From: Erythrophleum ivorense
Taxonomy: Eukaryota > Streptophyta > Magnoliopsida > Fabales > Fabaceae
NCBI GenBank assembly: GCA_026724425.1
Contig: JAIUCV010000001.1
Coordinates: forward strand, 14,738,556-14,802,555
Reading direction: 5' to 3'
Length of the DNA: 64,000 nt
Part shown: positions 23,014 to 36,229 of the stretch, piece by piece
Layout: each line of letters begins with the position of its first letter
Numbering within the stretch: position 1 is the stretch's first letter
The notes under the pieces: generated by a model
The model's database searches: none
Told to the model about the DNA's origin: nothing
What the model saw: only the letters and a program-made list of their open reading frames with translations
Position numbers and translations under genes: made by a program

Positions 23014-25755
23014 CTAATAGCAACAAGATTGCAACTTATACCACATGCTACCCAAGAATTGGAAATACACATATCTCCATGACCTATAGTAGAGCAAAGG
23101 ACCCACCACTGCCCAAAATCCCACAACAAATCCCAATGCCACACTCACAAAATACCAATTGATTCCATCCCCATGATCAACTTCTTTGTCATTATGATAA
23201 AAGCCATTTGAAGTGCAATTAGTGTTGAGTGGAGGACCGCATAGATCATTTCCAAGAAAACTAGATGCATTAAAGCTTTGCAATTGAGTCCCTATTGGAA
23301 TTTTTCCTATCAAATTATTGTAAGACAAGTTTAGTATGTGTAGGAAGCTTAATTTGGACATGCTAGGTGGGATTTCACCAAAAAGATGATTCTTTGAGAA
23401 ATCCATTGATTCCAATGATTTCATATTACCAATAGTTTGAGGAATTTGGCCATTCAAAAGATTATTGGAAAGGTTCAAAGACTGCAGTCCCATAAGTCTT
23501 GTAATTTCTAATGGTATCTCTCCAGATAATTTGTTACTTGAAAAGTCAATATTTGTAACAAGACCAAGAATAGTAGAGTAACCATCAACTCTTCCTTTTA
23601 AAAAAAGGATCACTTCATCTAGCCAAACATTTCCTTCATTTGAAAAATACAAAGGAATATATGATTCCGAACTACTATTTACCACCAACATAGCACTCAA
23701 ATGGTTAATACATTTTGGCACATGTCCTGTCAACTTGTTTTGTGCGAGGTCCAAGATTCTTAATAATTTCATGCCACATATTTGATGAGGAATTGGACCA
23801 GAGAATTTGTTTGATCTAAGAAGAAGAATCTTCAAATTCAACAAATTTTGTCCAACCCATGATGGAACCATTCCAAAAAATTGATTTTCTTGTAGATCCA
23901 AGGAAATCAATTTGCTACTATTCTTCAAGAAAGTTGGAAAACTTCCAGAAAAGCTATTGTTTCGAAGGTGCAACATTTTCAACCCAGCTAAAGATCCCAT
24001 GGAAGTAGGTAAGATGCCAGTCAAATGATTGTTTTCTAAATTCACTGTCACAAGATTTGACCACGTCATCCAACAATCTGGTATTTCTCTTGAAAAATTA
24101 TTTGATCCCAATTCGAGAACTTTTAAGGACATTGGCTCCTCTAGTTTAGGACATAGGAAGTGAGCTATGGATCCAGAAAACTAATTGTTTGACAGGTTTA
24201 AGTAAACCACTATTGATGATAAATAAGGCAATAGACCATTTAACTGATTTGAGTTTAGATAAAGATATATCAAGGATGTAAGATTTCCTAATGAGCTAGG
24301 AAGTGGACCTTGAATGGCATTGTGAGAAAGATCAAGATATCTCAAAGATGTAAGATTTCCTAATGAGTTAGGAAATGGACCTTGAATGGTATTGCTAGCA
24401 AGATCAAGTCTAACTAGATTTTTGAAAAGCCCAATTTGATCAGTGAAATGGCTGGATAATTGAAAACCTCTAATAGACAAAATCTCTAGTGTTTGTGAAA
24501 CACATCTTGAAAGAACTTTTAATATTTCAGACACCTTTTGGTTGCACTTTTCATTTGAAAAATACATTTTTTTTAAGTTGCAAAGATTTCCTATAGAGTT
24601 TGGAATTTGCCCTTTTAGATAATTACTAGACAAATCAAGAGTAACAAGAGAAGTCAAGTTTCCAATGTTATTAGAAATGGTGCCAACGAAGTTGTTATGA
24701 AAGAGAATGAGAGACTTTAAAGGACTAAAGTTGTACAACCAATCAGGGATAGAAGAGTTGAACAAATTTCTTGATAAATCAAGATGTTGAAGTTGAGTTA
24801 AGTTTTGAATACCATCTGGGATGGAACCTTGAAAATGATTCTTTTGTAATTGAAGAGAAACTAATTTTTTCAATTGAAATATCCACTTTGGAATCAATGA
24901 AGCATGAAAATAAGAATTGGAAAGATCAAGGATAGCTAGAGATGAAAAGTTAACTCTAGATAATTGAAAATGATGATAAAAAACACAATTTAACAAGTGC
25001 AACTCTCTTAAAAAAGGAAGTGAATGTAGAACATGCAACCAATCAAAGGCACTAGATAGGTTTATAAAACCTACTTCAAGATATTGGAGAGAAGATAGAG
25101 CTGAAAGCCATTGAAAATTTTCAATAAATGTTGACAATTCATCCATGTTAGATTGATGAGCACCTTCAAGATGAAGATAGATCAGATTTGAGAGGTTTCC
25201 AATTTGTTGAGGAATGCTTCCATTGAGATCATTACCTCCGAGGTCAAGATAGATCAAATTAGAAAGATTTCCAAGTTGATGAGGAATGCTTCCACTAAAT
25301 TTAGCTTGAGATAGGTCAAGATATGTCAAGCTTGTCATTGAACCAAGAAAACTAGGAATTTTCATACCTCCAAAATCATTATGGCTCAAGTTTAAGTAAT
25401 TTAAATGCTTCAAATCAAGTAAAGAAGGATGTATCTCACCACCAAACATTGATCTCTCATAAGCTTTATAATCATAATAATCAGAAGGAGGTGAAGTTGT
25501 GAGGTGAAGCTCAAGAATGTGGCTTGTTATGTTGTTGCAAACAACGAATGCCCAATTGCAACAATTTCCATTGGTAGGCCAAGAGGCAAGCCTATTTGAA
25601 GGATCTAAAAGATGATGCTTAAGCTTAAGAAGGGCATGTTGCTCACTTGGAATGCATAGAACCTCAGAGGATGCTCTACAAATGCATAAATCAACATTTA
25701 ATAAGGCAAACAACCAAAGAAAAACAAACACACCAATATTATTGGAACCATCCAT
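23014..25755 (-). pseudogene. RLP2: EIX-type LRR receptor-like protein with one premature stop
   Basis: One minus-strand frame of 914 codons, interrupted only by TAG at 24183-24181. The start chosen is ATG at 25755-25753 (MDGSNN); the open frame continues upstream to 25785 but begins there with TTG. In order: signal peptide (VFVFLWLFALL), LRRNT cap (CIPSEQHALLKLK, CCNW), about 14 LRRs, then the stop where RLP1 has Trp (NNWFSG). Beyond it the same frame holds more LRRs, the island VDGYSTILGLVTNIDFSSNK, terminal LRRs and the cap NDLCGPPL. An acidic linker, a membrane segment (WYFVSVALGFVVGFWAVVG) and a short cytoplasmic tail ending SCCY complete it. There is no kinase domain, as in RLPs. As it stands the product would be a secreted LRR ectodomain of about 524 residues without an anchor. 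It is also about 170 codons shorter in the LRR region than RLP1. Translation across the TAG cannot be excluded, but nothing here supports it. Confidence 0.92.
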
Positions 25756-28050
25756 AATAACATCTACCAAAGGTATTTCTAGCAAAGCGTCTATTTAATG
25801 TTAAATGCTTTTAATAGACATATAGCTCTTGAAAGAAGAACTAGTATTTATAATATCACTTGTGAATCTTTGTAGCTATTAATTAGCACTCCAATCAACT
25901 TCTTATGAAGAAGATGGAGTGGCCCACACAAAATGAATAACGGGAGCTTTCTATATATTATCTCCATTCTTCTTATCCCAAACCTCTTCTTTTTTTCAGG
26001 GGGGCTATTTGGGTCTTTAGTCAAACCTAAGAAAAAAGAAATTAAACATTATCATAACTTAAACAATCTAGAATACTTTCATAATTAATTTAAATAAGAT
26101 ATTTCAAAATTTTGAACAAATAAATGTAATGAAATATTATGAACTTATAAAATGATTTAACTAATATATAAAATAATTAAAAGAATTTGAATTTTTTAAA
26201 TTCAATTTTTTTTATAAAAAAGAAATTTGGCAATATTGAACACTTAAATAGAAATAAAAATTAGAGTACTTGTGTTGGTTGGGAGAAATTAACCTATTTA
26301 AAAGAAAAAAATATGTTTTTGGTAAAAAAAATTTGTTATTATAAATATTAAAAACAAATAGGAAGGAATAGGGACTTGTGCTAAATTTTTGTACGAGTTT
26401 ATTGGATTGATTTTTATTTTTTTTTTAAAGTAAATTTTATAAGTCACACATTTAAACCATTATATAAAACAAAAACGATAAGCAATACTTAAAACCCATT
26501 CCTTTTCTGAGTTTTGGGAATGGTTTTTTTTTTTCTTTTTGTTGCAAAATTAAATTGTATAAGACACATAGTTGAATTGCTGTAAAAAAGAGAAAGTATT
26601 GGCAATGCTAAAATTTTTTTCCTTACTTAAGTTTTGAGAACGATTTTGAGGTGTGACAAAATTAAGATTTATAGGCTACATACTTAAAACTATGGCTCAA
26701 AATAAAAAGGATAGACAACACTTATGTTCCTTATCTAAGTTTTGGGAGGTTTTGAATTTTGAGAATTTTGAATTATTTTTATTTGAATTTTGAGAATGGT
26801 TTTAAAGTGTTATATCTAAACTATTGCATAAGTATACTTTGCTTGCAATACTTAAAAAACCATTCCCTCTTCCTTATTTAGGCAATAATTTTGCAACTGT
26901 TGTCGAAGACAAAAAGATAGCACAGTGGTATACCATTTGTTCTAAGGTTATGAACAAAGTTGGTTATGAGAACAAAAACTTATAATTAGATATTAAAGTA
27001 TAATTAGATGCTTTTATTTAATATTTTTTTATTTGATATATACAATAATCGATAATTCTTAAATAAATAACATAAGTAATAATTATAGAAGTTGGATTAA
27101 ACCTTTTTACTTAGAATATTGGATTCTCATATCTTTGAAAAGGCACTAGATATATGAATGGGTGAAACTATATCCTTTGAAGCCCATCTCTATGATGCTG
27201 GTGTTATAATTTTATTAGTGTGAATTAAATAAAAATATTTAACTTAGTATTCATAAATTTTTTAAAATAATTATTTAAGTAAATATGATAATATTTAAAT
27301 ACCTCCTTAAAGAAATTGTTTTTCCATCTTCTTATTGTAAACACCTTATTTACATATTTAGCAAAAATAAACACAATTATTTTTAAAAATATATGAAATG
27401 ATAACTATTATCGCTTCAAATGATATTCAATTATCAGCTTTTTGAATGAATATCAAATGAATTAAGTGAAAAAATCTTCTCCTGTCACTGATATCTTCCC
27501 CGTCGTGATCCTTTGGTTAAAGTCATCCATTTTTGCTCCAATATTGTTTCTATCTAGAATAAAATAACCTTGCCCAGCCCTGCCCCCGTCAAGGACGGCA
27601 AACTAACCAAAAATAATAATGAAGAAGGAATAAATTATTCTATTTTTTTTCTAATTAAATTATACCTTACTTTTTTTGTTTTAAAATTATAATCATTTTT
27701 TCATATTTTGATGTATATTGTAGAAAATTTTTCTCTGATTTATTTTTTATAAAAAAGTATTTTTTATGAAATATGAAATTATAATTTTATTCCTAATATG
27801 ACAATAAAACTATACAGTTAATGTTAAGTTTTAATGTTAAATTATAATTCTATTCTTAAAAAGAAAATAAAAGTATTTACCTAATTTTATTTTTAGAAGA
27901 CGTACATATTGTGTATAAATTTAATTTTATTGATAACAAATAAATTTAAAAAAAGTCAAATATAACTTTTAAAATGAAAAGAATATGATGTATAATTTAA
28001 CAAAATTTCAAAAGACATTCAAGTAATTTATTCTTCTAAGAAGCCACACT
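25756..28050. other. 5' flank and spacer of RLP2, no gene seen
   Basis: AT-rich DNA matching 2336-6540 in a shorter form: the segments around 4300-5790 have no counterpart here. It contains the second imperfect array (about 26330-26960) and a block near 27100-27500 like that at 3900-4280. No gene is recognised. Confidence 0.55.
26330..26960. repeat. Imperfect tandem array of about 100-130 bp units (unit 2)
   Basis: Counterpart of 3290-3770 with the same ordered phrases. It appears somewhat longer, with an extra TTTGAATTTTGAGAA stretch near 26752-26800. Confidence 0.5.
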
Positions 28051-29690
28051 TGGCCAACAATTATTTGTTAACTTGCCGTAACGTTTAGGTTGGGGTGCCC
28101 ATTCACATGGTATAGTTACAATTTCACTTTTCTTTCAATTTTTTTTTTTATTTTTCAAGCCAAACATGACCTAACTTAAATTTCCAATGGAAATGAATTA
28201 TCTATATTTATTAAGTAAATACATAATAAATATTTTTTAAAAAAGTAAAAACAAAATAGAGAATGAATATAAAGAAAGATAATAAACCTCTTTCTTATAT
28301 TGCTTTTTTCTTCGCAAACAAAACATGTAAGAAGAGCAAACAATTCTCCTTCTAAATCTTCACTTTTAGGTCTTCCTTTAATCCCTACAGTTTTTTTTTT
28401 TCTTTTCTAGTTTTAAATATCCATGTAAGAAGAGTAAACAATTCCCCTTCTAAATCTTCACTTTTAAGTCTTCCCTTAATCCATCCAGTTTTTTTGTTCT
28501 AGTTTTAAATATTCAAAAGTTATATTTGAAGACAAATTGCTCTTCTCTTTTAACAGAGATTTTCAAATTATATACACTCTCTTTATTTTAAAAATATATA
28601 CAAACTTTTTTAAAACTAAAAAATAACAAAAATACTATCAAAAATAATATTAATTTTTTATATAAGAATATAACTAAATAAAGAATATATTTCTTAAATT
28701 TTTATTTTAATATTATTATTTATCTTGTGTTCAAAATTATAAATTGAATTTATTCTAAAATTTTATTCAATTTATGGCAATTCTTAGTTCTGTTAATATG
28801 TATTTCATACAAATGTTATTATTGGAATTAAACTATTATCCTTATTTCTGTTAATCTTAAAAAATTTACTTTGTTAGTTTGTTCTTTATTTTTATCAAAT
28901 GATTTTTTAATTTACTAAATTTTAAAAAGAGGCTATTTTATATTGGTCATATATATATATATATATATAATACTTGTTATATTATATAAATAATAAATAT
29001 AATGATATTTTGGTTAAAAAAATAGATGTAATTGTAATTTATTATTTGTTGTATTGGAGGTAAGTGTAGCAAATGTTTTGGCTTTAGGGCAGAAAATGTA
29101 ATTTTTCTAAACAAATGATAAGCATGTAATTTAAACATTTCTTAAAGAATGAGAAAATAGTTTACTCAACATTTAAAAACCTTACCAAAAAAAAAAAATC
29201 ATCTACCTTGTTACTATAAACAAATTATTAATATATGTAAAGTGATAAATATTCTCACTTCAAGTGGAATATTTTTTTCCAATCACTGTGATAATATTCC
29301 CTGTCACAATCTATCTTATTAAAGTCTTCCATCTTTTGTTAGCCTTGCTGCTATTGAGAAAAAATAACTTTGTGCCGGTCAACCATGACAAATTATATGT
29401 AATCACAAAATTTAGTCACCCCATGAATTTGAGCCATGTTTTTTTTTATATAAAATACAATCTATTTTTGGAGTGAATGAAGCATCATGCGTCATATATA
29501 TGCAAATAGATCATTTCAAGAATTATTTGCACTAAAGAAGGTGCTTCTAGCTAAATTGTCGAGGTTGGAATATCAATTATTTGCTCAACCCATGATTTTT
29601 AAGTTAGGATCCTGATTTCATATAGTGTGACTAAAAATCAAATAGCAATGAGTTGATCTTTTGCATTTTGAAAGATACTCCTCAATTTTC
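28050..29690. repeat. Spacer cassette, copy 3
   Basis: Third copy of the spacer cassette. It contains a local tandem duplication of about 110 bp (28326-28515) around a phrase like GTAAGAAGAGCAAACAATTC. It runs into sequence matching 10330-10700 and stops abruptly at the left end of element C (30000). Confidence 0.6.
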
Positions 29691-31256
29691 AAATGTTATC
29701 CTTTTTTTTAGTAGTCTTTCAAAATGAATTTTGTCTTCAATAAAATTTTCACCTTAAGCGCATTGATAGCGATAATTATTTGGTCTAATAAAAAATTACC
29801 ATAACCGTTAACTGAAACATTAAAAAATTGAATAAAATCAGTGCATTTTTATATTCTTCTATATCTTAATTATAATTAAGTAATTAACAATTTAATTAAT
29901 TTACTAACGTTTGGTTAGATTAAATTATCATTCTTTTAAATTTTTGTTAACAGGTCTAATATGAAAATATTAAAAACAAAATACACTCAAGAATACTTAT
30001 GTAATAACCGGAAGAGGAAAAAAAATATATATATATATATATATAATAATATTTAAATGAAAAACAAAATGGGAGGAAGCATTTTATTTTTCTTTTCCAC
30101 GTTACTTTCCTCTTTCCCGTTGCCTCTCACTGGGTGTCTGGTTTTGGTTTTTTTTCTCTCACCTTGCTGCGTTTGCTTCTCCTCGTCAGCTCTCGTGATG
30201 CTTCCCAGCTCCCCTCTCCGGCGATTAAGCACCGAAACTCACCTCTTTAGCTTCATTCGAACACTCTGAGCAACTCCCCTGTGACTCCGTCGCTGTACAC
30301 TGCTGCTTCTCCCTCCCATCGCGTCAGCTTCGCCTCCTTCAAGCTCCCCTGTTCCTTCATCGTTCAAGCTGCCAATTCCTCCTTTCCCTTCGAAGAAGCT
30401 CCTCCGGCGTAGTGGTGGTCTTCCCGTGTCTTCTTGCTGCTAGTTCGAGAGCTGGAAATCTCAACTTGGTCCGAAGCCTGGCAACCTAAGGTGAGCTCCA
30501 ATTTTTCGGTCAAGCTCCATTCCTATGACTTGGTTCGATTGTTACAGCTTTTCCCTTCCACTTCCTGGCATGCTCTAACGTGATAGAGGGAAGAGAGGGA
30601 TTGGAGCTTTTGCCTTGCTAGGTTAGCCGAAAAACAGAAGGAAAAAAAAATTGGGGATTTTGGAATAAGGTTTCCTAAGTGTATTACTCTTGCATAAATC
30701 TTCAATTTTCCTACCCTAGAAATGATTTTGAAACTCAAATGATGAATGGGTTATAGTATGGAAGAACCATTGGTTGGGGAATTAATGAATTAGACAGATG
30801 CTTAAAGTTATTGTGTTCCGAGTTTATGTACTGATTTTGGCAAGTTGGTGCTAATAGGAGGCTCCGTGGACGTTGATAAATTGCAAGGAGTTAATTCTTG
30901 AGGAGGAACGAGCACTCGTTAGTTTGTGACATCATAGTGAATAGAAAATAATTTCAATAGTTTCTGTGCTTTTCATTGCTATTTATATGTACCCATATGC
31001 AAGAGATAATTTGAAGTCCTTGTGGTGCTGTGCAAGAGAGGTTAACTTAGATTTGTGGTGGTATATGTGCCGTCCTTACCGGACCTTGTTCCAAATTCTT
31101 CCGTACATGGAGGAAATTCCATGTGAAAATCTATTTGGTCTTGACTCCTCAAATAGGGAGCGAGGTAGTATGGAGAATTTCCAAGCATATTTATCGATCG
31201 ACCGTTTGAGAGATCTGGATTGTGTTGTGAATTGGTGGCTTGAGTTCTTTACGTTT

Positions 31257-31281
31257 TATATATATATATATATATATATAT
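31257..31281. repeat. (TA)n microsatellite
   Basis: An uninterrupted TA run inside element C, followed by further TA/CA-rich sequence to about 31353. Confidence 0.9.
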
Positions 31282-31591
31282 GTTCATAACCATATTTCCT
31301 AAAGAATTTATATACATACCCACACATATAAAATAGATATGTATATATATATGCGTTTGACTCTTGATTAGTCCTTAGAAATGTTATTATTATTTAATTA
31401 TCTTTTTCTATGATGCCTTATTTCATTATTGCATAGTATCCTTTACTTGCCCTAAGTGTTACGTCCCATTCATAAATGACCCTTGTTCAGTAAGGCGACG
31501 AACGAGCATCGCTCATTTTGTTTTAACCTTATTGTGCATGGGTTACCAGTTCTTGGTATACTACCTGGTGCTTCATGTGAGATCTAGGGGG

Positions 31592-31770
31592 AGAAGGAGT
31601 TGCCTGTTAGGTGTAGCCACCCCAAAGGGGTAAGGAGCTGCCAACAAGGTGAAGCCACCCCAAGAACTTGGCTATATTGTGTACTGGTAGTGGTAAAGGA
31701 GCTGCCCGTTAGGTGTAGCCACCCTTAAGGGGTAAGGAGCTGCCAACGAGGCGAAGCCACCACTAACATT
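31592..31770 (+). repeat. Duplicated module of about 104 bp in element C
   Basis: Two units begin at about 31592 and 31696. Each contains GGAGTTGCC or GGAGCTGCC, then GTTAGGTGTAGCCACCC, a GGGGTAAGGAGCTGCCAAC phrase and GAAGCCACC. Inside each unit the GGAG-TGCC/AGCCACC pair is itself repeated, giving four subcopies. Confidence 0.75.
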
Positions 31771-32222
31771 GGTCAAACTAACTGTAATAATTATTGTAAT
31801 TATTTATCTACTCACTGAGTTGTCTCACTCCTTTAATTCTTAATTTTTTTTCAGATAGCGTCACCAGATCTGATCTGCCTCGCTCATCGTAGGTTCTGAG
31901 GCGTAGTGGCGGTGAACCCCTTTTTGTGCTAGGGCTTGGTTATTTTTTTTTTATTGTGGAGCTGTTGTCGGTTGTAATTATTAGAAAAGTGCATTGTAAA
32001 GCATCTCAAAAAGTAGGACCAATGGAAATAGGTTCCGTTTTTCCCTTCCCCATTTTGGTTCTTTGATGTATTGAATGATTGGCTGAAGAGAGCGGAGCTC
32101 TCTATTGTTATTTCTGTAGAATTCTGGTTGTTTGTAGAAATTTGGGATGTCCTATTTACAGGGGACACTCTGCCAAAATTTCTATAAAAAGCTAGAGTAC
32201 GTTAAGCTATAGCTAAGAACCC

Positions 32223-35200
32223 TGTATGGGTTCCCCAAGAATCAAAGAGGCAGTAACAAAAATTCAAAATAAATGGAATTAGAAAAAAAAATAAATAAAA
32301 AAAAAGAGACTAGAAAAATGAATTAAAAAAAAGTAAAATAAAAAAAGGCTAAAGGCAAATAAAAAAAACACCAAAAAAATAATAATAATTAAAACAAAAT
32401 GAAAAACAAAAAAAATCATCAAAAAGGATTAAAAAAACCCAAAATAGTATATATATATAAAGGAAACCAAAAAAAAAAGACAGTTATTCTAAAACTTAAT
32501 TCAGGAGAGCCCAAGTAAAAAAAAATCAAAAAAACAAAGAGTCCAAAAAAAAAAATAAGAGTCCAAAATTAGCTAAAATATTAAAAAAAAACAAGAGCAG
32601 GCCCAATTCAGATTCCAACCAAACCCAACCATCTAAGCCCAACCCGAGTCCATTTCAAACCCTACCTGCATCTCTGGCCCGGTCTCTCCCTCACAGCCTC
32701 ACACTCACGCCCTTTTCACGCGTGAAGACGCCCAGACAGAAGGGAGAGAAAAAGGACAGATACACAGACATTCGGGGGAAAAAGGAAAGGGCAACAGGCA
32801 CAAAAGCAGGGGGGGACGCACAGAAAAGAGACAGAGGGGAAGGAGGAGGACTGAGGCGTCAGGAGTGAAGGGGCCAGAGACAGAAGAAGGTCTGATAGAA
32901 AAGGAAAAGGGAGACTCGAATAAAAGGAGGATGGGAGATTTTCAGGAGGAGGGGGAAGAGAACGCGAGAGAGAGGAAATCGATCGTGAAAAAATCAAGAG
33001 GGGGGTCAAGCGAGGTTGAGAAGAAGAGACGGAGTCTATGAGAGCTGGAGGAGGAATCGAAGGGAGAGATGGAAAGAAGACAGAAAGAGGGAGATTAGGG
33101 AATAGAGAAGGGAGGAAGATAGCGAGAAGGCGAGAGATAGAGACAGAGATCGAAAAAATTTAAGAGAGAGAATCCGAAAAAAAACTGAGGAGAGAAACAG
33201 ATAAGAGATTGATCGGGAGCCTTCAGATGGAGGGCTTCTAATTCGGGTCCAGGGAGAGCGATTTGGGGGATCTTTTCTGAAAAAAAGGTCTCGGGGTTAG
33301 AGGAACCGGTGATTCAGCGAGAAGAGGAAGGAGACAGACGAAGAAGCCGAGAGAGGAAGGGCAGAGAGCAATGAAAAAAGCACCTACGCAAAAGCTGGGA
33401 GAGGGAGCAAGGGAGTGGAGTGTCCGAGAGGAAAAAAGAGAAGTCCAAAGCAAGCCATTCGTCTGCCAGAACCCTTGCAGGTAAGCTACAAATTTTCCAT
33501 GCTTCCCTAATTTGTCAATGAAACTGCTATGGTTTGCTGCTGGTAAAAATGAAAATGGAAGATTGGGGTAGCATTCGCGCACAATATAGTTAGGGATGAA
33601 GTATGAAATATCATGTTCTGTATATATCCTTAGGCGCGCACAATAGGTGCTCGATGAAATGCCTATTAGAAGGTTGAGTTGAGTTTTGATATTTGGTCAT
33701 AGTCGCTGGATGTGTTGAGTCTACTAGGGTCCTGATACGTTTACTTTAACTTTCCCCTACCATGCTGTTGTGATAAACGAGTGTAGTTTCAAGATCAATG
33801 CTTGCATAAGTGTTTCTACTTCTTAAAGGCCGCTTAATTCGTTTCTTGAATTAATGGAAATCACGACGTTGTTAGGAATATGGGGGCTTGGGCGACTACC
33901 GTTTACTGTTGATATTCTTTTCTTTTTTCAACTTATAGCTCGTTCAATTCCATGATTCCTGTCTGAGCAATTGGATCATGGGCAGTGTGAGTTATTAGGA
34001 CAAACATTTAAGGGAATTTCAAATAAGAGGCTTAAATGGAAAAAGGAAAATGTTTTGGATAGGCTGCCCAAAGCACCATCTCAATACCACAGATGCCTCA
34101 GTTTTTTTTTATTGCTCTGAAAGTTTAGTCATATCGCTATTGTTTTAGGACAATAATACGTGCTTTGATTTACTTGTGATTTTCGAACTTGCTAATTTTC
34201 ATGATTCCCTTTTTGCACGAATATATGTTGAATACTGGAGCATTGGTTTATTGAATCACTTTTAGAATGACAGTGGCTGTCTAGAATTTAACCCCCCCTC
34301 TTTTCTTTTCTCTTTTGTATGAATCCTATTTGAGGATGGCAAAGAGTTAAGGATGGCAAAGAGTGGAAGGGCAAAGACCCGGGAGATCCCTAAAGGGAGG
34401 CAGCAATGATCAGATGCGGAGGAGTGGGAAATCAAGACAGACAAAAATGTGAACAAGTTTTTTTCTGGCAAATTTCTCTTCCATTTATTTTTTTTGTGGT
34501 AATCATTGCTCGAAAATCATGAGCTGTTTTTGTTGGCAGTGGTTGTTGGTTGTGGTTGCTGGCTCTGGACAGGACACACACACTATCACAAATTGTTGTA
34601 TGTTAGTACTTATTTTGGGCTTTATTTCATTCTATTTGATTTCGTTAGAAATTGCCATGTGAGATGTTTTGTCTCCTGGCCCATAGGAACCTAAGGATTA
34701 TGTGAGGTAATAAACCTCCTTAGTATCTATTAGGAATCAAATTTGGGTTTTAATAAGTCTTAGGCTTCAATGGCCCGCAGATAATTTTGTTTTCAAAGGA
34801 ATTTCAAAAAAAAGAGAAAGAAAATTAAATTCCTATTTATGAATTAAGTTTAAATCTTTTAAAGCAAAGAAACAAAGGAAGGGGCTTTTCTCTACAGAAA
34901 ATAATGAAAGTTTTTCTTTTTTTTATTTATTATTAAAGTTTCACTTTTCTTTCTTCAAAAGTTTGTCAAAGCCAAAAAATATATGTTAGATAAAAAGAGA
35001 AAAAAAATGAATCGCAAGGCATATATAATAAAGAATAAAAATAAAAATGATTTGGAAATTTTATACTTGAGTGGAAATCCAATTCTGAGAATTAAAATCA
35101 AAAATTGAAAGAAGAAGAGATAAAAGATATCTTCCATTAACTTAAATGAAAAAAATTCAAACGACAAAAAAAAAATGATCAATGAAAAGCCAAAAGACAA

Positions 35201-36229
35201 AAACAAAAAGAAAACAAATATAGAAACAAAAAAAACATATATGATTAAAACATATCAAAAATGGTGAAGTGAGTAGAGAAGTGAGGTTAATTTGGTTTTC
35301 ATAAATTAAAACACGTGAGGCAAGTTTGAAATCGTTTTGATTATGAAAGCCTAAATAATTTTCATATTCTTTTTCTTCTCACAATAAAAAAATATAAGAA
35401 TAATGATAGAAAAAATGGGGAAGGGACAAAGAAATGGGATTAGTTTTATCTTCGGTGAATCAAAACCTTTCAACCAATGCTAACCCCATTTTGTTTGTCA
35501 AAGAAAAAATTATTTCTATCATCTTTCTTTCTTCACCATAAAAAGAAGGCAAAACAACAAAACAAAACAAAACAAAAACAAAAAAAACCAAAATGAAGGA
35601 GTTTTCTCTACAAATAATAAAAATTTCAAAAAACAAAAAACAAAAACAAAAACCTAAAAAACAAAAAACAAAAACAACACAAAACATAAATCAAATTCAA
35701 ACCCCGCTCGAACTACGTGGACTTTGATCCCTCCTAAAGGGTACGTAGGCCCTAGGTTTTCATCCTAGGTCAAGTCCACCCTTGTAAATAAACATTTTTT
35801 TCCATTCATTTCCTTTTTTAATTCTTGAATTTCTTTCTATTTTATTTTAATATTGGTTTCCTTTCTTTCTCTTCTTTTAATTTTATTTCTTTATTCCTAT
35901 TTTACATGTGATTTGTAGGGAGAATTAAAATAGAATTTAGGTCATTTTATTTTTGCACGACTAACTTAGGGTAACCGTTCTTAGTAACGGGTGTAGTGGG
36001 GTGCCTAACATCTTCCTCACTCACAATCGACTCCCGGATCCATTTTCTGGTTCGCAGACCGTTTTTCAACTAAAAAGGCTTTTCTAAAGTTTTGCCTTTT
36101 AAAAATTAAAATTTTGGTGGCGACTCCTGAACCCTACTATTACACATATTTTCAATTTTGATATCGTTTTTTGATTTCATCTAAAAATCAATTTTTCCTC
36201 ACCACGCGGTCGTATTTTCGGGTGTGACA
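32223..36229 (+). repeat. Element D left (5') LTR, 4007 bp
   Basis: It runs from TGTATGGG to GGTGTGACA. In order: an A-rich stretch, a CCCAACC-rich stretch (32620-32700), a purine-rich strand-biased tract (32700-33480), a region shared with the right LTR from 33740 on, A/C-rich repeats (AACAAAACAAAAC) near 35560-35690, and a pyrimidine-rich 35790-35900. Compared by eye, the shared part differs from the right LTR by only a few percent, including a 17-bp tandem duplication near 34340 found only here. Confidence 0.78.

Larger units (their letters stand above)
30000..32222 (+). mobile_element. Element C: LTR-like Gypsy fragment starting TGTAATAACC, right end lost
   Basis: The left edge is sharp: host sequence continuous with 10700 and 53520 stops and TGTAATAACC begins. 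A GC-richer stretch at 30100-30490 resembles a transcribed LTR leader ending CTAAGGTGAGC, a good splice donor. Further on lie a duplicated module (31592-31770), a T-tract plus CAG acceptor near 31855, and GGGGACACTCTGCC, a phrase of the kind seen near the right end of Tekay/Del-type LTRs. The expected terminal TTACA is missing where element D begins. No coding region is seen. A 107-codon frame at 30966-31289 has no domain. Confidence 0.6.

Noticed and set aside
25756..25785. Ten-codon upstream extension of RLP2 (and the same in RLP1 at 2336-2365)
   Set aside because: The extension begins with TTG, not ATG. The ATG at 25755 starts directly before a good signal peptide.
32716..33009. Minus-strand Ser/Pro/Phe-rich frame
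   Set aside because: It mirrors the purine-rich tract of the D LTR; low complexity and no homologue features.
34955..35206. Phe-rich minus-strand frames in the D LTRs (also 46531-46806, 35460-35687 and 47009-47224)
   Set aside because: They occur in both LTRs because the LTRs are duplicates; composition reflects A-rich plus-strand DNA.
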